From NCBI RefSeq assembly GCF_014269225.2, contig NZ_CP077097.1:3049001-3113000 (forward strand): a stretch of DNA of 64,000 nucleotides. The letters are read 5' to 3'. Source of the DNA: Pseudomonas anuradhapurensis. Its GTDB lineage: Bacteria > Pseudomonadota > Gammaproteobacteria > Pseudomonadales > Pseudomonadaceae. A program made the position numbers and the translations under genes. Positions 1-7,428 of the stretch are shown piece by piece (within the stretch, counting starts at the first letter, position 1; the number at the start of each line of letters is the position of its first letter). The notes below the pieces were generated by a model that searched no databases, was not told the origin of the DNA, and worked only from the letters and a program-made list of their open reading frames with translations.

Positions 1-1
1 C

Positions 2-472
2 CTAGGGAATTTGTTCAATTGGAGCAACAGGACATTCTTGTTAGGTCCCCTGGCCGGTACCGCGCTGAATCTCCCGATCTTCGATGGAGGGCGGCGCAGC
101 GGAAATCTGGCGAGCGCCCGTGCGAAATACGAAGAAGACGTGGCGAACTACCGTCAGCAGGTTTTAGTGGCATTCAAGGAAGTGGAAGACAACCTATCGG
201 ATCTCGCCATCCTGGCTCGTCAGACACGAACCCAAGGGGAAGCGGTCACCTCATCCTCTCGCGCCGCAGAAATTTCACGAACCCAGTATATGGAAGGAGC
301 TGTGGCCTACCTCGATGTCATTGATGCGGAGCGGTCTGTTCTGCAAGCACAGCGCGCCGCAATCGATCTGCAAGCAGTGCAGGCCCTTGCGACGGTGAAC
401 CTTATCCGCGCATTGGGTGGTGGATGGAGCGGCACCTCTAGCCATACAGAGAAACTCGCCAGTAATCGCTGA
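2..472 (+). CDS. Outer-membrane efflux protein (TolC/OprM family), C-terminal part
   Basis: The reading frame is open through the left edge, so this is the last ~156 residues of a larger protein. It shows the second-repeat signature of RND/EmrAB outer-membrane factors: LPIFDGGRR, then a long helix with VLVAFKEVEDNLSDL, then YLDVIDAERSVLQAQ near the end. Proteins of this family form the trimeric channel that exports drugs or solvents across the outer membrane. The MFS pump that follows on the same strand fits an EmrAB-OMF tripartite system; the membrane fusion protein would lie off the window. Identification is firm; substrate is unknown. Confidence 0.85.
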   Translation, partial: LGNLFNWSNRTFLLGPLAGTALNLPIFDGGRRSGNLASARAKYEEDVANYRQQVLVAFKEVEDNLSDLAILARQTRTQGEAVTSSSRAAEISRTQYMEGAVAYLDVIDAERSVLQAQRAAIDLQAVQALATVNLIRALGGGWSGTSSHTEKLASNR

Positions 473-560
473 AACCACGCCCGATGGTGAACGTCTGGCA
501 TCACTTTTCGACTCCCTCAGGCGTATTGACGCGAGGGGCTTCAACTCTAGGAGTATGCAC

Positions 561-2099
561 ATGAGTGCCTTACCCAACACATCATCAACGGATCAGAGCA
601 AATTGATGATCCTGCTCTCGATCTGCCTGGCGGCATTAGTGCTGCCAATGAGCTTTACCGGAGGAGCAGTTGCCCGTCCAGCTATCGGCCACGAGCTTGG
701 TGGCACTGCTGTGCAGCTTACGTGGATCACCAATGCATTCATGCTGACGTTCGGAAGTCTCCTGATGGCTGCTGGTGCTCTCGCCGATCAGTACGGGCGC
801 AAGCGTCTTTTTGCTCTAGGGACAGGGCTATTCACCATCACATCGTTTGCTCAGGGATTTGCACCTTCTGTCCCGTGGTTGGACGTGCTTCGTGCTATCC
901 AGGGCGTAGCGGGTGCGGCAGCGTTGGCCAGCGGTTCTGCTGCATTAGCTCAGGAGTTTGAGGGGCATGCGCAAACGCGAGCGTTCAGCATGCTGGGTAC
1001 CACCTTCGGGATAGGACTGGCTTTTGGGCCGTTAGTATCAGGGCTTTTGATCGAGAGCTTTGGCTGGAGGGCGATCTTCTTCGCCACGGCAGGCCTGGGC
1101 GCGCTCTCAATGTTCTTCGGCTTGCCACGCATGCGTGAAACCCGAGATCCCGGTGCTACTGGTTTGGATTGGCCAGGCACGATTACTTTCACAGGCACCT
1201 TGGCGACCTTCACATTTGGCGTCATCCAAGGCCCAGAAAGCGGTTGGGGAAGCCCGGTTGTGATCGGCCTGCTGGCAGCATCTGCACTACTCCTCGTGGC
1301 ATTTGTCGTGGTGGAAAACCGCGTCGAGCGCCCAATGCTGGATCTTAGCCTGTTCCGCATTCCTCGATTCGTTGGCGTTCAACTGCTGCCAATCGGTACC
1401 TGCTATTGCTACATCGTGCTGGTCGTTATCTTGCCACTACGCTTCATCGGTATCGAAGGCATGAGCGAGATCCAGGCAGGCTGGATGATGCTTGCACTGT
1501 CAGCCCCCATGCTAGTGGTCCCTCTACTTGCCGCTCAGCTTACCCGCTGGGTCGCCCCTGGTTTGCTGTGCGGTATAGGCTTCTTCATCGCCGCTGCAGG
1601 ACTGCAGTGGTTCAGCCAAACTGATATGGTTGTAGGCAACACGGTTATCCTTCCCATGCTGCTGATTGGTGTGGGTGCTGGTCTTCCATGGGGGTTGATG
1701 GACGGTTTGGCCATTGGTGTTGTGCCTAAAGAACGCGCAGGCATGGCCACCGGAATCTTCAATACCGCCCGGGTTGCAGGCGAAGGCGTAGCCCTCGCTA
1801 TCGTCAGCGCCTTGCTGGCATCGCTGGCCCAGGGATTCCTTCTGGATAGCGTTCCTCAAACTATGACAGGCGTCGCCCACGCTGCACAGCAAGTGGCAGC
1901 TGGCGACCTTGTGCATGCTGCCGCTGAACTACCGGAAGTCGCCAAAGAAACGCTTGTGGCTGGTTACAACAAGGCGTTTGAACTCCTTCTGCATGTATTG
2001 ACGGTTATCACGATGATCTCCGGGATAGCGGTATTTGGCTTCTTGAGCCGTACCAATGAGACCACCTCGCCGCCGGAACAGACAGCCGATTTAGCCTAA
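561..2099 (+). CDS. MFS drug transporter, DHA2/EmrB type
   Basis: A 512-residue, multi-spanning inner-membrane protein with a typical DHA2 length, consistent with 14 helices. Motif A appears as GALADQYGRKR after the second helix, and the glycine/alanine-rich helix RAIQGVAGAAALASG follows. It should act as a proton-driven exporter. The ATG at 561 has AGGAG seven bases upstream; an in-frame ATG at 555 is too close to that site, and the upstream open frame overlaps the preceding gene. With the outer-membrane factor just before it, the likely role is multidrug or solvent export. The exported compound cannot be told from sequence. Confidence 0.88.
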   Translation: MSALPNTSSTDQSKLMILLSICLAALVLPMSFTGGAVARPAIGHELGGTAVQLTWITNAFMLTFGSLLMAAGALADQYGRKRLFALGTGLFTITSFAQGFAPSVPWLDVLRAIQGVAGAAALASGSAALAQEFEGHAQTRAFSMLGTTFGIGLAFGPLVSGLLIESFGWRAIFFATAGLGALSMFFGLPRMRETRDPGATGLDWPGTITFTGTLATFTFGVIQGPESGWGSPVVIGLLAASALLLVAFVVVENRVERPMLDLSLFRIPRFVGVQLLPIGTCYCYIVLVVILPLRFIGIEGMSEIQAGWMMLALSAPMLVVPLLAAQLTRWVAPGLLCGIGFFIAAAGLQWFSQTDMVVGNTVILPMLLIGVGAGLPWGLMDGLAIGVVPKERAGMATGIFNTARVAGEGVALAIVSALLASLAQGFLLDSVPQTMTGVAHAAQQVAAGDLVHAAAELPEVAKETLVAGYNKAFELLLHVLTVITMISGIAVFGFLSRTNETTSPPEQTADLA

Positions 2100-2106
2100 C
2101 CGCAAA

Positions 2107-2130
2107 GCCAGCGGCCTAGTGGCCGCTGGC
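2107..2130 (+). terminator. Hairpin between MFS pump and ABM gene
   Basis: A perfect 10-bp inverted repeat with a TAGT loop (GCCAGCGGCC / GGCCGCTGGC). No T-tract follows, so it may attenuate or protect mRNA rather than terminate fully; the next gene's ribosome site begins only 8 bases later. Confidence 0.35.
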
Positions 2131-2151
2131 CTCTGATGAGGAGTGATTGTC

Positions 2152-2472
2152 ATGAGTGTCGACGCGATCAGCACTTTAGAGATCAGCGTTCCTTACGGGT
2201 CAAGTGTCACCATCGAGGGGCGTTTAACTAAATACGCGGAAGAACTAGCGGGACTGCCTGGCTGTATTTTCTATGGCATAACGCGCAGCGCCAAGGATTC
2301 TAGGCAGTGGGTGCTCACAGGTCATTGGGAGTCCCAAAATCAGATGGTTCAGCATTTCGCTGCGGTAGACATTCACAAAATAATTGAGATCCTCGAATTT
2401 CCCTCTGTGGGGATTCGATTCGGAAGCTTCTTCAAAGCGGATTATGCGGAGGCAAACCATGAGTTTCGATGA
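2152..2472 (+). CDS. Antibiotic-biosynthesis-monooxygenase-like (ABM) domain protein
   Basis: A 106-residue protein with the pattern of small ferredoxin-fold ABM proteins: an early beta strand, then ELAGLPGCIFYGITRSAKD and WVLTGHWESQNQMVQHF, where a central W-x-E precedes the helix. These dimeric proteins include cofactor-free monooxygenases and haem-degrading enzymes, though many have no known reaction. The ATG at 2152 is preceded by GAGGAG with good spacing; a GTG at 2143 overlaps that site and is less likely. It overlaps the next gene by 14 bases, so the two are probably co-transcribed. Substrate unknown. Confidence 0.65.
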   Translation: MSVDAISTLEISVPYGSSVTIEGRLTKYAEELAGLPGCIFYGITRSAKDSRQWVLTGHWESQNQMVQHFAAVDIHKIIEILEFPSVGIRFGSFFKADYAEANHEFR

Positions 2473-2740
2473 GCGCGCTTTCGAGCGATTCGACGTGAAT
2501 TCGCTCATCACCTTTCTTGTTGTTTACCGTGAGGGAGGAGTTTCACGAGCCGCTCGTGCCCTCAAGGTCACCCAACCTGCAGTCAGCAATGTGTTGAGCA
2601 AGCTGCGGAAGAGGTTTGATGATCCTCTTTTTATCTACAAAGGAAGAGGGGCATTAGAACCGACACCGAGAGCAACAGAGATCGCCCAAACACTCGAACC
2701 CGCCTTTTCTCAAATGCAAGGCCTATTGAAAGACGCATAG
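2459..2740 (+). CDS. Truncated LysR-type regulator (DNA-binding domain only)
   Basis: 93 residues holding a complete winged helix-turn-helix of the LysR family: FLVVYREGGVSRAARAL, then VTQPAVSNVLSKLRKRF and DDPLFIYKGR, ending in a TAG just after the linker helix. The usual ~200-residue effector-binding domain is absent, and no continuation was spotted downstream. GGAGG lies before the ATG, which overlaps the end of the ABM gene. It is either a decayed regulator of the efflux cluster or a free-standing DNA-binding protein that could compete with full-length LysR proteins. Confidence 0.7.
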   Translation: MSFDERAFERFDVNSLITFLVVYREGGVSRAARALKVTQPAVSNVLSKLRKRFDDPLFIYKGRGALEPTPRATEIAQTLEPAFSQMQGLLKDA

Positions 2741-2798
2741 CATCGGCAACGACCGGCTTTTTCTACGGTCTGTAAATAGTGGTAGCGAATTTACGGGC

Positions 2799-2825
2799 AA
2801 AAAAAAGCCGCCTGAGACAGGCGGC
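2799..2825 (-). terminator. Rho-independent terminator of the candidate sRNA
   Basis: Read on the minus strand: an 8-bp GC-rich perfect stem (GCCGCCTG / CAGGCGGC) with a 3-nt loop, followed by eight Ts. It works only in the minus direction, since the plus-strand side has no T-tract. Confidence 0.8.
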
Positions 2826-2902
2826 AAACCAAAGGATGATGAAGTGGAGATCCCTTAGAGAACAGCGCAACACCTACTCTAAGGGGGAGGAAATCTTCAT
2901 CG
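2799..2902 (-). ncRNA. Candidate structured small RNA, ~100 nt
   Basis: On the minus strand a TAGAAT box (2914-2909; flanked as gCTAGAATc, resembling a sigma-S -10) would start transcription near 2902. The transcript could fold at once: its 5' GATGAAG (2901-2895) pairs with CTTCATC (2844-2838), enclosing a 9-bp stem formed by CTCTAAGGG and its complement (2852-2860 with 2877-2885, 16-nt loop). It ends in a strong intrinsic terminator. No protein gene on this strand needs that terminator. Size, fold and sigma-S-like box recall Pseudomonas RgsA, but identity was not established. Expression is inferred, not seen. Confidence 0.55.
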
Positions 2903-3092
2903 AGATCGATTCTAGCGGAAAATCCCCGACTTGATTCATTAAGGCGCTTGATACTTACTATTAGTCGAAACGCTGTGACGTGCCGCAACAGAAGCTTGTT
3001 AATTGTTGGCGCCCTCTCGATAAGGGTATAAGTAAAACAAATACATAATTCAAAATGATACCTGCCAATACAATTCAAACAAGGGGTGGTAT

Positions 3093-4418
3093 ATGTCGCC
3101 ATTTCGGCTATCAATTCTGGGTGCATGCTTAACCTGCGCCCCTCAAATCGTACTTGCGGCTGCAGTATCGAGCCAGACCGAAGCAAAGGGATTCCTGGAC
3201 GACTCCGAGCTGTCGCTGAAGCTGCGCAACTACTATTTTGATCGCGATGGAAAATCTGGAGCGGGTGATCGACGTGATTGGACTCAAGGTTTTATCTTCA
3301 ACTACAGCTCTGGATACACTCAAGGCGCTATCGGTTTCGGGGTGGAAGCTTTCGGCCATTTGGGTATCAAGCTAGATGGTGGTGCGGGTCACTCGGGTAC
3401 CGGAAACCTTCCAGTGAAAAATGACGGCTCTCCCGAAGACGAATACAGTCGCGCCGGCGGTGCTCTGAAGGTTCGTGTTTCGAAGACCGAGCTCCGCTGG
3501 GGAGACTTGCAGCCGACAGCGCCCGTCTTTGCTGCAGGTGGCACCCGGCTGCTACCGCAGACTGCTACCGGGTTTAACCTGCTCAGCAGCGAATTCGAAG
3601 GGCTTGATTTGGAAGGCGGCCACTTCACAGGAGGGAATGGCCCAGTTACGACTAATGGTGACCATGGAATCTGGGCGACCTATGCCAACCTCCAGGCGGA
3701 CAGCATCGATTTCGTAGGAGGTAAATACGCAGTCAATGAGGAACTGTCGATCTCGCTCTATGGCTCCGATCTCGAAGACGTCTGGCGTCAATACTACGGT
3801 AACGCGAATCTCACTCTTCCCCTTGCGAAAGACCAGTCGCTGACTTTCGACTTTAATATTTACCGTACCAACGACGAAGGTCGAGCCGAAGCCGGAGATA
3901 TCAGCAACACAACATGGTCGTTCGCAACCGCCTACAGCTTCCTCTCTGCCCACACAGTGACACTTGCGTATCAAAAAGTGCATGGTGATACACCTTTTGA
4001 CTACGTTGCCTTCGGCCTCAACGGACCTGGAGATACTGGCGACTCGATTTTCCTTGCCAACTCGATTCAGTACTCCGATTTCAACGGACCTGAGGAGAGA
4101 TCCTGGCAGCTCCGCTATGACCTAGATATGGGTATCTACGGCGTTCCGGGCCTGAGCTTCATGGCGCGATACGTCAATGGCCGTGGCATCGACGGAAGCA
4201 AAATGGATTCGGAAAGCCATTACCGAGGCTACGGCTACGGAGAGGATGGCAGACACCACGAGACCAACCTGGAGGCGAAATATGTCCTTCAATCGGGCCC
4301 GGCTAAGGATCTGTCCTTCCGTATTCGACAAGCGATTCACAGGGGGAATGCGGATCAGGCCGAGGGAGACGTCAACGAATTCCGATTTATCGTCGACTAT
4401 CCAATTTCCATACTCTAG
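3093..4418 (+). CDS. OprD-family outer-membrane porin
   Basis: 441 residues, the normal length for this family. A signal peptide (about residues 1-23, ending CAPQIVLAAA) precedes FLDDSELSLKLRNYYFDRD, the classic first strand of OprD porins. The RDWTQGFIFNYSSGYT, GFGVEAFGHLGIKLDG and LLPQTATGFNLLSSEFEG blocks are also typical, and the protein ends in alternating aromatic strands with a FRFIVDYPISIL-type end. These 18-strand channels take up small organic acids, amino acids or aromatics. The leader is A-rich (AAAACAAATACATAA and TTCAAACAAGG just before the ribosome site). GC is lower than in the core genes to the right. Substrate unknown. Confidence 0.9.
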   Translation: MSPFRLSILGACLTCAPQIVLAAAVSSQTEAKGFLDDSELSLKLRNYYFDRDGKSGAGDRRDWTQGFIFNYSSGYTQGAIGFGVEAFGHLGIKLDGGAGHSGTGNLPVKNDGSPEDEYSRAGGALKVRVSKTELRWGDLQPTAPVFAAGGTRLLPQTATGFNLLSSEFEGLDLEGGHFTGGNGPVTTNGDHGIWATYANLQADSIDFVGGKYAVNEELSISLYGSDLEDVWRQYYGNANLTLPLAKDQSLTFDFNIYRTNDEGRAEAGDISNTTWSFATAYSFLSAHTVTLAYQKVHGDTPFDYVAFGLNGPGDTGDSIFLANSIQYSDFNGPEERSWQLRYDLDMGIYGVPGLSFMARYVNGRGIDGSKMDSESHYRGYGYGEDGRHHETNLEAKYVLQSGPAKDLSFRIRQAIHRGNADQAEGDVNEFRFIVDYPISIL

Positions 4419-4432
4419 TCAAGGCGAGGCAG

Positions 4433-4461
4433 TGACCCCGATTTGAAATATAACGGGGTCA
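4433..4461 (+). terminator. Hairpin downstream of the porin gene
   Basis: TGACCCCG and CGGGGTCA form an 8-bp perfect stem around a 13-base AT-rich loop, 15 bases after the porin stop codon. Only a weak T content follows, so termination strength is uncertain. Confidence 0.45.
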
Positions 4462-4554
4462 TTGTCAGAAAACTCAATGAAGACTGCGTTTCGGATCGGT
4501 ATAAGGACTGGTTTAGCTTGTATAAGATATATCAAAGTGACCGCTAAAGAGATG

Positions 4555-4645
4555 CCCGAAACTGGGTGGCGAACGGCTGCTTTCTACCCATAGCTGCCCT
4601 TCACGAGGGTCAGCGATCGGCCAAAAATGGACATTCGTCAGAGGC
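4555..4645. repeat. Possible degenerate dispersed intergenic repeat
   Basis: The blocks GGCTGCTTTCTACCCATAG, TGCCCTTCACGAGGGT and CGATCGGCCAAAAATGGACA resemble a widespread proteobacterial intergenic repeat (gctttcGACCCATagc..ttcac..GGCCAaaagcGGACATtc) that is often mis-called as protein. This is from memory of the pattern and was not searched. Confidence 0.3.
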
Positions 4646-4726
4646 TCCAGAGATCGCCAAGGTGGCGAACTTCGTCTTAGACAAAATCTATGTGTCAGCA
4701 CAATAAAAAGGAGGTTTACTCCCTTT

Positions 4727-5329
4727 TTACGAGCGGAAGACGCCGCCATTGCCGTCAAACTTGACTAAGAGATCATGAATCCTGGCCATCTCATCAACAA
4801 TTGGCTGGATCTCGTATCGCTCACCTAGCACTTGAAAAATGCCTTCCTTCAAGTAGTAAGCCCTGAAAATGTGATGAGGCACATCCGAGTCTTCAGGCTG
4901 AGGAAGAATGAGGCTAGGAAAGATGTATCCGACTATCCCGTCTTGAAGATAAAGATCAAGCCGCTCGTCAAAATGTTCAATCGAATTTCTTAACGCCCTA
5001 TTCATCAGGGGGCTGTCGTCCTTTACACCAAAGACCTTTGATAGATACTGTCCGCGATCCCTGTGAATGGTCTTCTTGTCCGTTCCTTTCACACCATCAC
5101 GCGACGGGAAGAAGTATCGCGATATAGCTCCAGACTGGTTGACGACGTTCTGCAAGCAGTTCAGTAGTATGTCCTTCTTCTCTTGCGGATCAATCTCCCC
5201 ATCTGAGATCGTCTGGATGATCTTTTCTGCAATGTTGCACGACTGGAAGGCAGAGGCCGTATTGAAGAGCATCGACTGAATGTAGAACGCCTGGTGCGGC
5301 GTCCGGATACTAAATGCCTCATCCTCCAT
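4727..5329 (-). CDS. Hypothetical protein with a HEPN-like RNxxxH motif
   Basis: A 200-residue soluble, mostly helical protein that I do not recognise by name. Residues 113-124 read LRNSIEHFDERL; R114-N115-x3-H119 matches the Rx4-6H active-site motif of HEPN RNases, including the polar residue directly after the arginine. The gene stands alone, AT-richer than the core genome, between the porin and an integrase fragment, in a setting common for defence or toxin genes. HEPN proteins cut RNA in toxin-antitoxin and phage-defence systems, but some only bind nucleotides. Nuclease activity is inferred from one motif. Confidence 0.55.
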   Translation of the reverse strand: MEDEAFSIRTPHQAFYIQSMLFNTASAFQSCNIAEKIIQTISDGEIDPQEKKDILLNCLQNVVNQSGAISRYFFPSRDGVKGTDKKTIHRDRGQYLSKVFGVKDDSPLMNRALRNSIEHFDERLDLYLQDGIVGYIFPSLILPQPEDSDVPHHIFRAYYLKEGIFQVLGERYEIQPIVDEMARIHDLLVKFDGNGGVFRS

Positions 5330-5484
5330 CCCTCACCCCCTATTCATGTTCAAAATTTAGCAGTTCATATACCGAAGAATAGTGCCTAGAGAGGCGCCCT
5401 GGGTCAATCAAAGTCTCCTTTGTGTCGGTAAGCGTCCCTGGCTCTGGTTGGCCATCCTTGTCCTTCCCACATGGAGGACAAACC

Positions 5485-5676
5485 ATGAACACTATTGCGA
5501 CATACAACCATCAACCATGGAACAAAGGAAAACTGGACGGGCAGAAAGCCCCGCTCCGGCTCAAAGATATCTGGGCCATACGGGTAAGGCTCCAAATCGC
5601 GGAAGAAACCCGGGATTTGGCTCTTTTCGATCTGGCCATCGACAGCAAGCTACGTGAATCGCCCCTAATTTCGTAG
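5485..5676 (+). pseudogene. N-terminal fragment of a tyrosine-type integrase
   Basis: 63 codons beginning MNTIATYNHQPWNKGKL and continuing QKAPLRLKDIWAIRVRL and ALFDLAIDSKLR. I recognise this as the start of a ~200-residue site-specific integrase common in Pseudomonas mobile islands. After SKLR the frame gives a few unrelated residues (ESPLIS) and stops, so the catalytic R-H-R-Y half is gone. GGAGG precedes the ATG with normal spacing. It marks the edge of a past insertion and lies where base composition changes from the AT-richer left arm to the GC-rich core. Confidence 0.75.
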
Positions 5677-5772
5677 TCACTCGATGACCGCTTCTGGCCG
5701 CCTCCGACCATTCGCGACTGGCAGACGCCTAGCCAAAGCGGGTCTCCTTCTGGATTGAACCAAAGCAGACCA

Positions 5773-7428
5773 TCAATCCGAGCGATCCAACTGGTCTTGA
5801 GATCGTTGTTCCAAGGGTTTCCCCCATAGCCAGTGCCCCGCCGCTCCAATGAGCCCGGCAGTAAACTTGCGGTCTTCCTCGCTCAGTCGCTGCTGCAATA
5901 GCCAGAACAGTGACCGGGCATGCTCGGTGCGGCGCTCCTTGGGCAGTTCCAGGCTGCCCAGCGCTGAGCGGACCAGGTCTTCGGCCCCCATCGCTTTCAG
6001 CAGCGTCTTATCGGTCATGGTTTCCAGTGCGCTGAACATGCGTTGCACCGCGGGGTCCTTCTCACCTTCGACCTGATTCTCCAGTGCCCGATAGGTCTTT
6101 CTCAGCAGCTTGCGGGCCATCGGGCTTTCAACCAGCCCGGTGAACAACTGAACAAGTTCCTCATAAGTCGGGGCGTCAGGCACACCGCCAGCCGGCGCTG
6201 GCCGCTTGCCGGACTTGCGAAGCCTGGAGAAGACAAACGCCAGCCCCGCCAGGGTGCTCCAGATGCCCGGAGCCGCTTTCCTGGCCTCGGCAGGTTTGGC
6301 CAGTGCCCGCGCCCCGGGCGCTTCGCTCCATATAAACCAGGCATTGGAGCCTTCCACCTCATAATCGAATGCAAACAGCGCAAGCAGCGCAGCATTTCCG
6401 GATGGCATCTGCAGCAACCGGCTCCAACTCCGACGCAACAACGGAGGCCCTGCCAGTACGTCGGGCAGCTGCAGCCCGGGAGCGATATCGAGCGCCATCC
6501 GTTCGGCGTCTCCCAGTACACCTTCGTAGGGCTCCGAAGCACTGGCCAGATGGCCGTCGATCAGGGCCAGCAACGGATTCTCCGCACTACCTGCCTTGTC
6601 CCAAGCAGACCATCCGGATACCTGCCGCCCCAAGGCCAGCGCCTTGCGAGCAGCTTCGAGACGGCGCAACGGGCCAACCACCTCGTCCCCCCTCATCGAT
6701 GAAGGCAGCAACGCGATCGCCCCGTGCTGGAGCTCCAGGGGGATCTCCCGGCCGCTGTCATCCCGCAACAGCACTAGGTAGACCGAAGTCACCAGCCCCG
6801 CGGCGATACGTAGCGGCAGGCAACGCTGGCGGCCTGGCGCCACCCGCTGCACCAGCACATAGCTGCCAGGCTGAAGGTCGAGGGCAATCCACACGCTGTG
6901 GTCTTCGATCTCGGCCGTCAGGCCAACGCGCCGTTGCCCATCGAAGGACTCCAGACTTAAGGTTTCCAAGGCCTGTTCCAGAGCACCGGCAGGTACTGGC
7001 CCGGATACCGGTGTCCAGAGCAACAGGCGGAAGTTACCCTTCTGGGCATCCAGCACACGGTGTTCCAGCCCGGCGCCTTTGGCCAGGGTCGACTCCGGCA
7101 GCGGGATCGGTGTGGCGAAGTCCAGCCGTGGGAGGCTGAAGCTGGCAGGTTGCTCCGCCACGACCTGGAACTCATGGACGCTTTCCGTATCCCCCACCCG
7201 CTGGCGCACTTGGTAATCGCCCGGGGCCAGATCGACATCGAGCCTGCCGACACCCTGAGCGATCAGGGCATAGGTACTGTCCACCAGATAGAGTTCGGCA
7301 GCCCCATCCTCCGTCGCGAACGCGGTCGGCACTTTGGCCGAGACGAACAGGCTCTGGTCAAACAGCTCGAACAGCTCGCTGCTCGTCTCACTGTAGGCCA
7401 GGCGGGCGTGATCAGATGACGACGGCAT
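5773..7428 (-). CDS. Uncharacterised partner of the caspase-like protein, 551 aa
   Basis: I do not recognise this family. The first ~250 residues look beta-rich, with recurring segments such as LAPGDYQVRQRV and LQPGSYVLVQRV that suggest repeated beta-sandwich units. The second half is helical, with one weak hydrophobic stretch (GIWSTLAGLAFVF, about residues 410-425) followed by basic residues, so peripheral or single-span membrane association is possible. The ATG at 7428 has GGAG upstream and lies 17 bases inside the caspase gene, which implies translational coupling. It could be the target, activator or effector of the peptidase; nothing in the sequence decides this. Confidence 0.7.
   Translation of the reverse strand: MPSSSDHARLAYSETSSELFELFDQSLFVSAKVPTAFATEDGAAELYLVDSTYALIAQGVGRLDVDLAPGDYQVRQRVGDTESVHEFQVVAEQPASFSLPRLDFATPIPLPESTLAKGAGLEHRVLDAQKGNFRLLLWTPVSGPVPAGALEQALETLSLESFDGQRRVGLTAEIEDHSVWIALDLQPGSYVLVQRVAPGRQRCLPLRIAAGLVTSVYLVLLRDDSGREIPLELQHGAIALLPSSMRGDEVVGPLRRLEAARKALALGRQVSGWSAWDKAGSAENPLLALIDGHLASASEPYEGVLGDAERMALDIAPGLQLPDVLAGPPLLRRSWSRLLQMPSGNAALLALFAFDYEVEGSNAWFIWSEAPGARALAKPAEARKAAPGIWSTLAGLAFVFSRLRKSGKRPAPAGGVPDAPTYEELVQLFTGLVESPMARKLLRKTYRALENQVEGEKDPAVQRMFSALETMTDKTLLKAMGAEDLVRSALGSLELPKERRTEHARSLFWLLQQRLSEEDRKFTAGLIGAAGHWLWGKPLEQRSQDQLDRSD

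Larger units (their letters stand above)
4419..4726. other. Gene-free gap after the porin
   Basis: About 300 bases between the convergent porin and HEPN-motif genes. It holds an 8-bp inverted repeat near its start and a stretch at about 4555-4645 that resembles a dispersed repeat. No convincing open reading frame was seen. Confidence 0.5.

Noticed and set aside
2791..3186. 131-codon minus-strand frame over the sRNA region and porin start
   Set aside because: It runs across the candidate RNA's promoter and into the porin gene antisense; no ribosome site or domain, and the terminator would lie within it.
5207..5279. Antitoxin-like small plus-strand frame opposite the HEPN gene
   Set aside because: No ribosome site and fully antisense; no helix-turn-helix or known antitoxin pattern.
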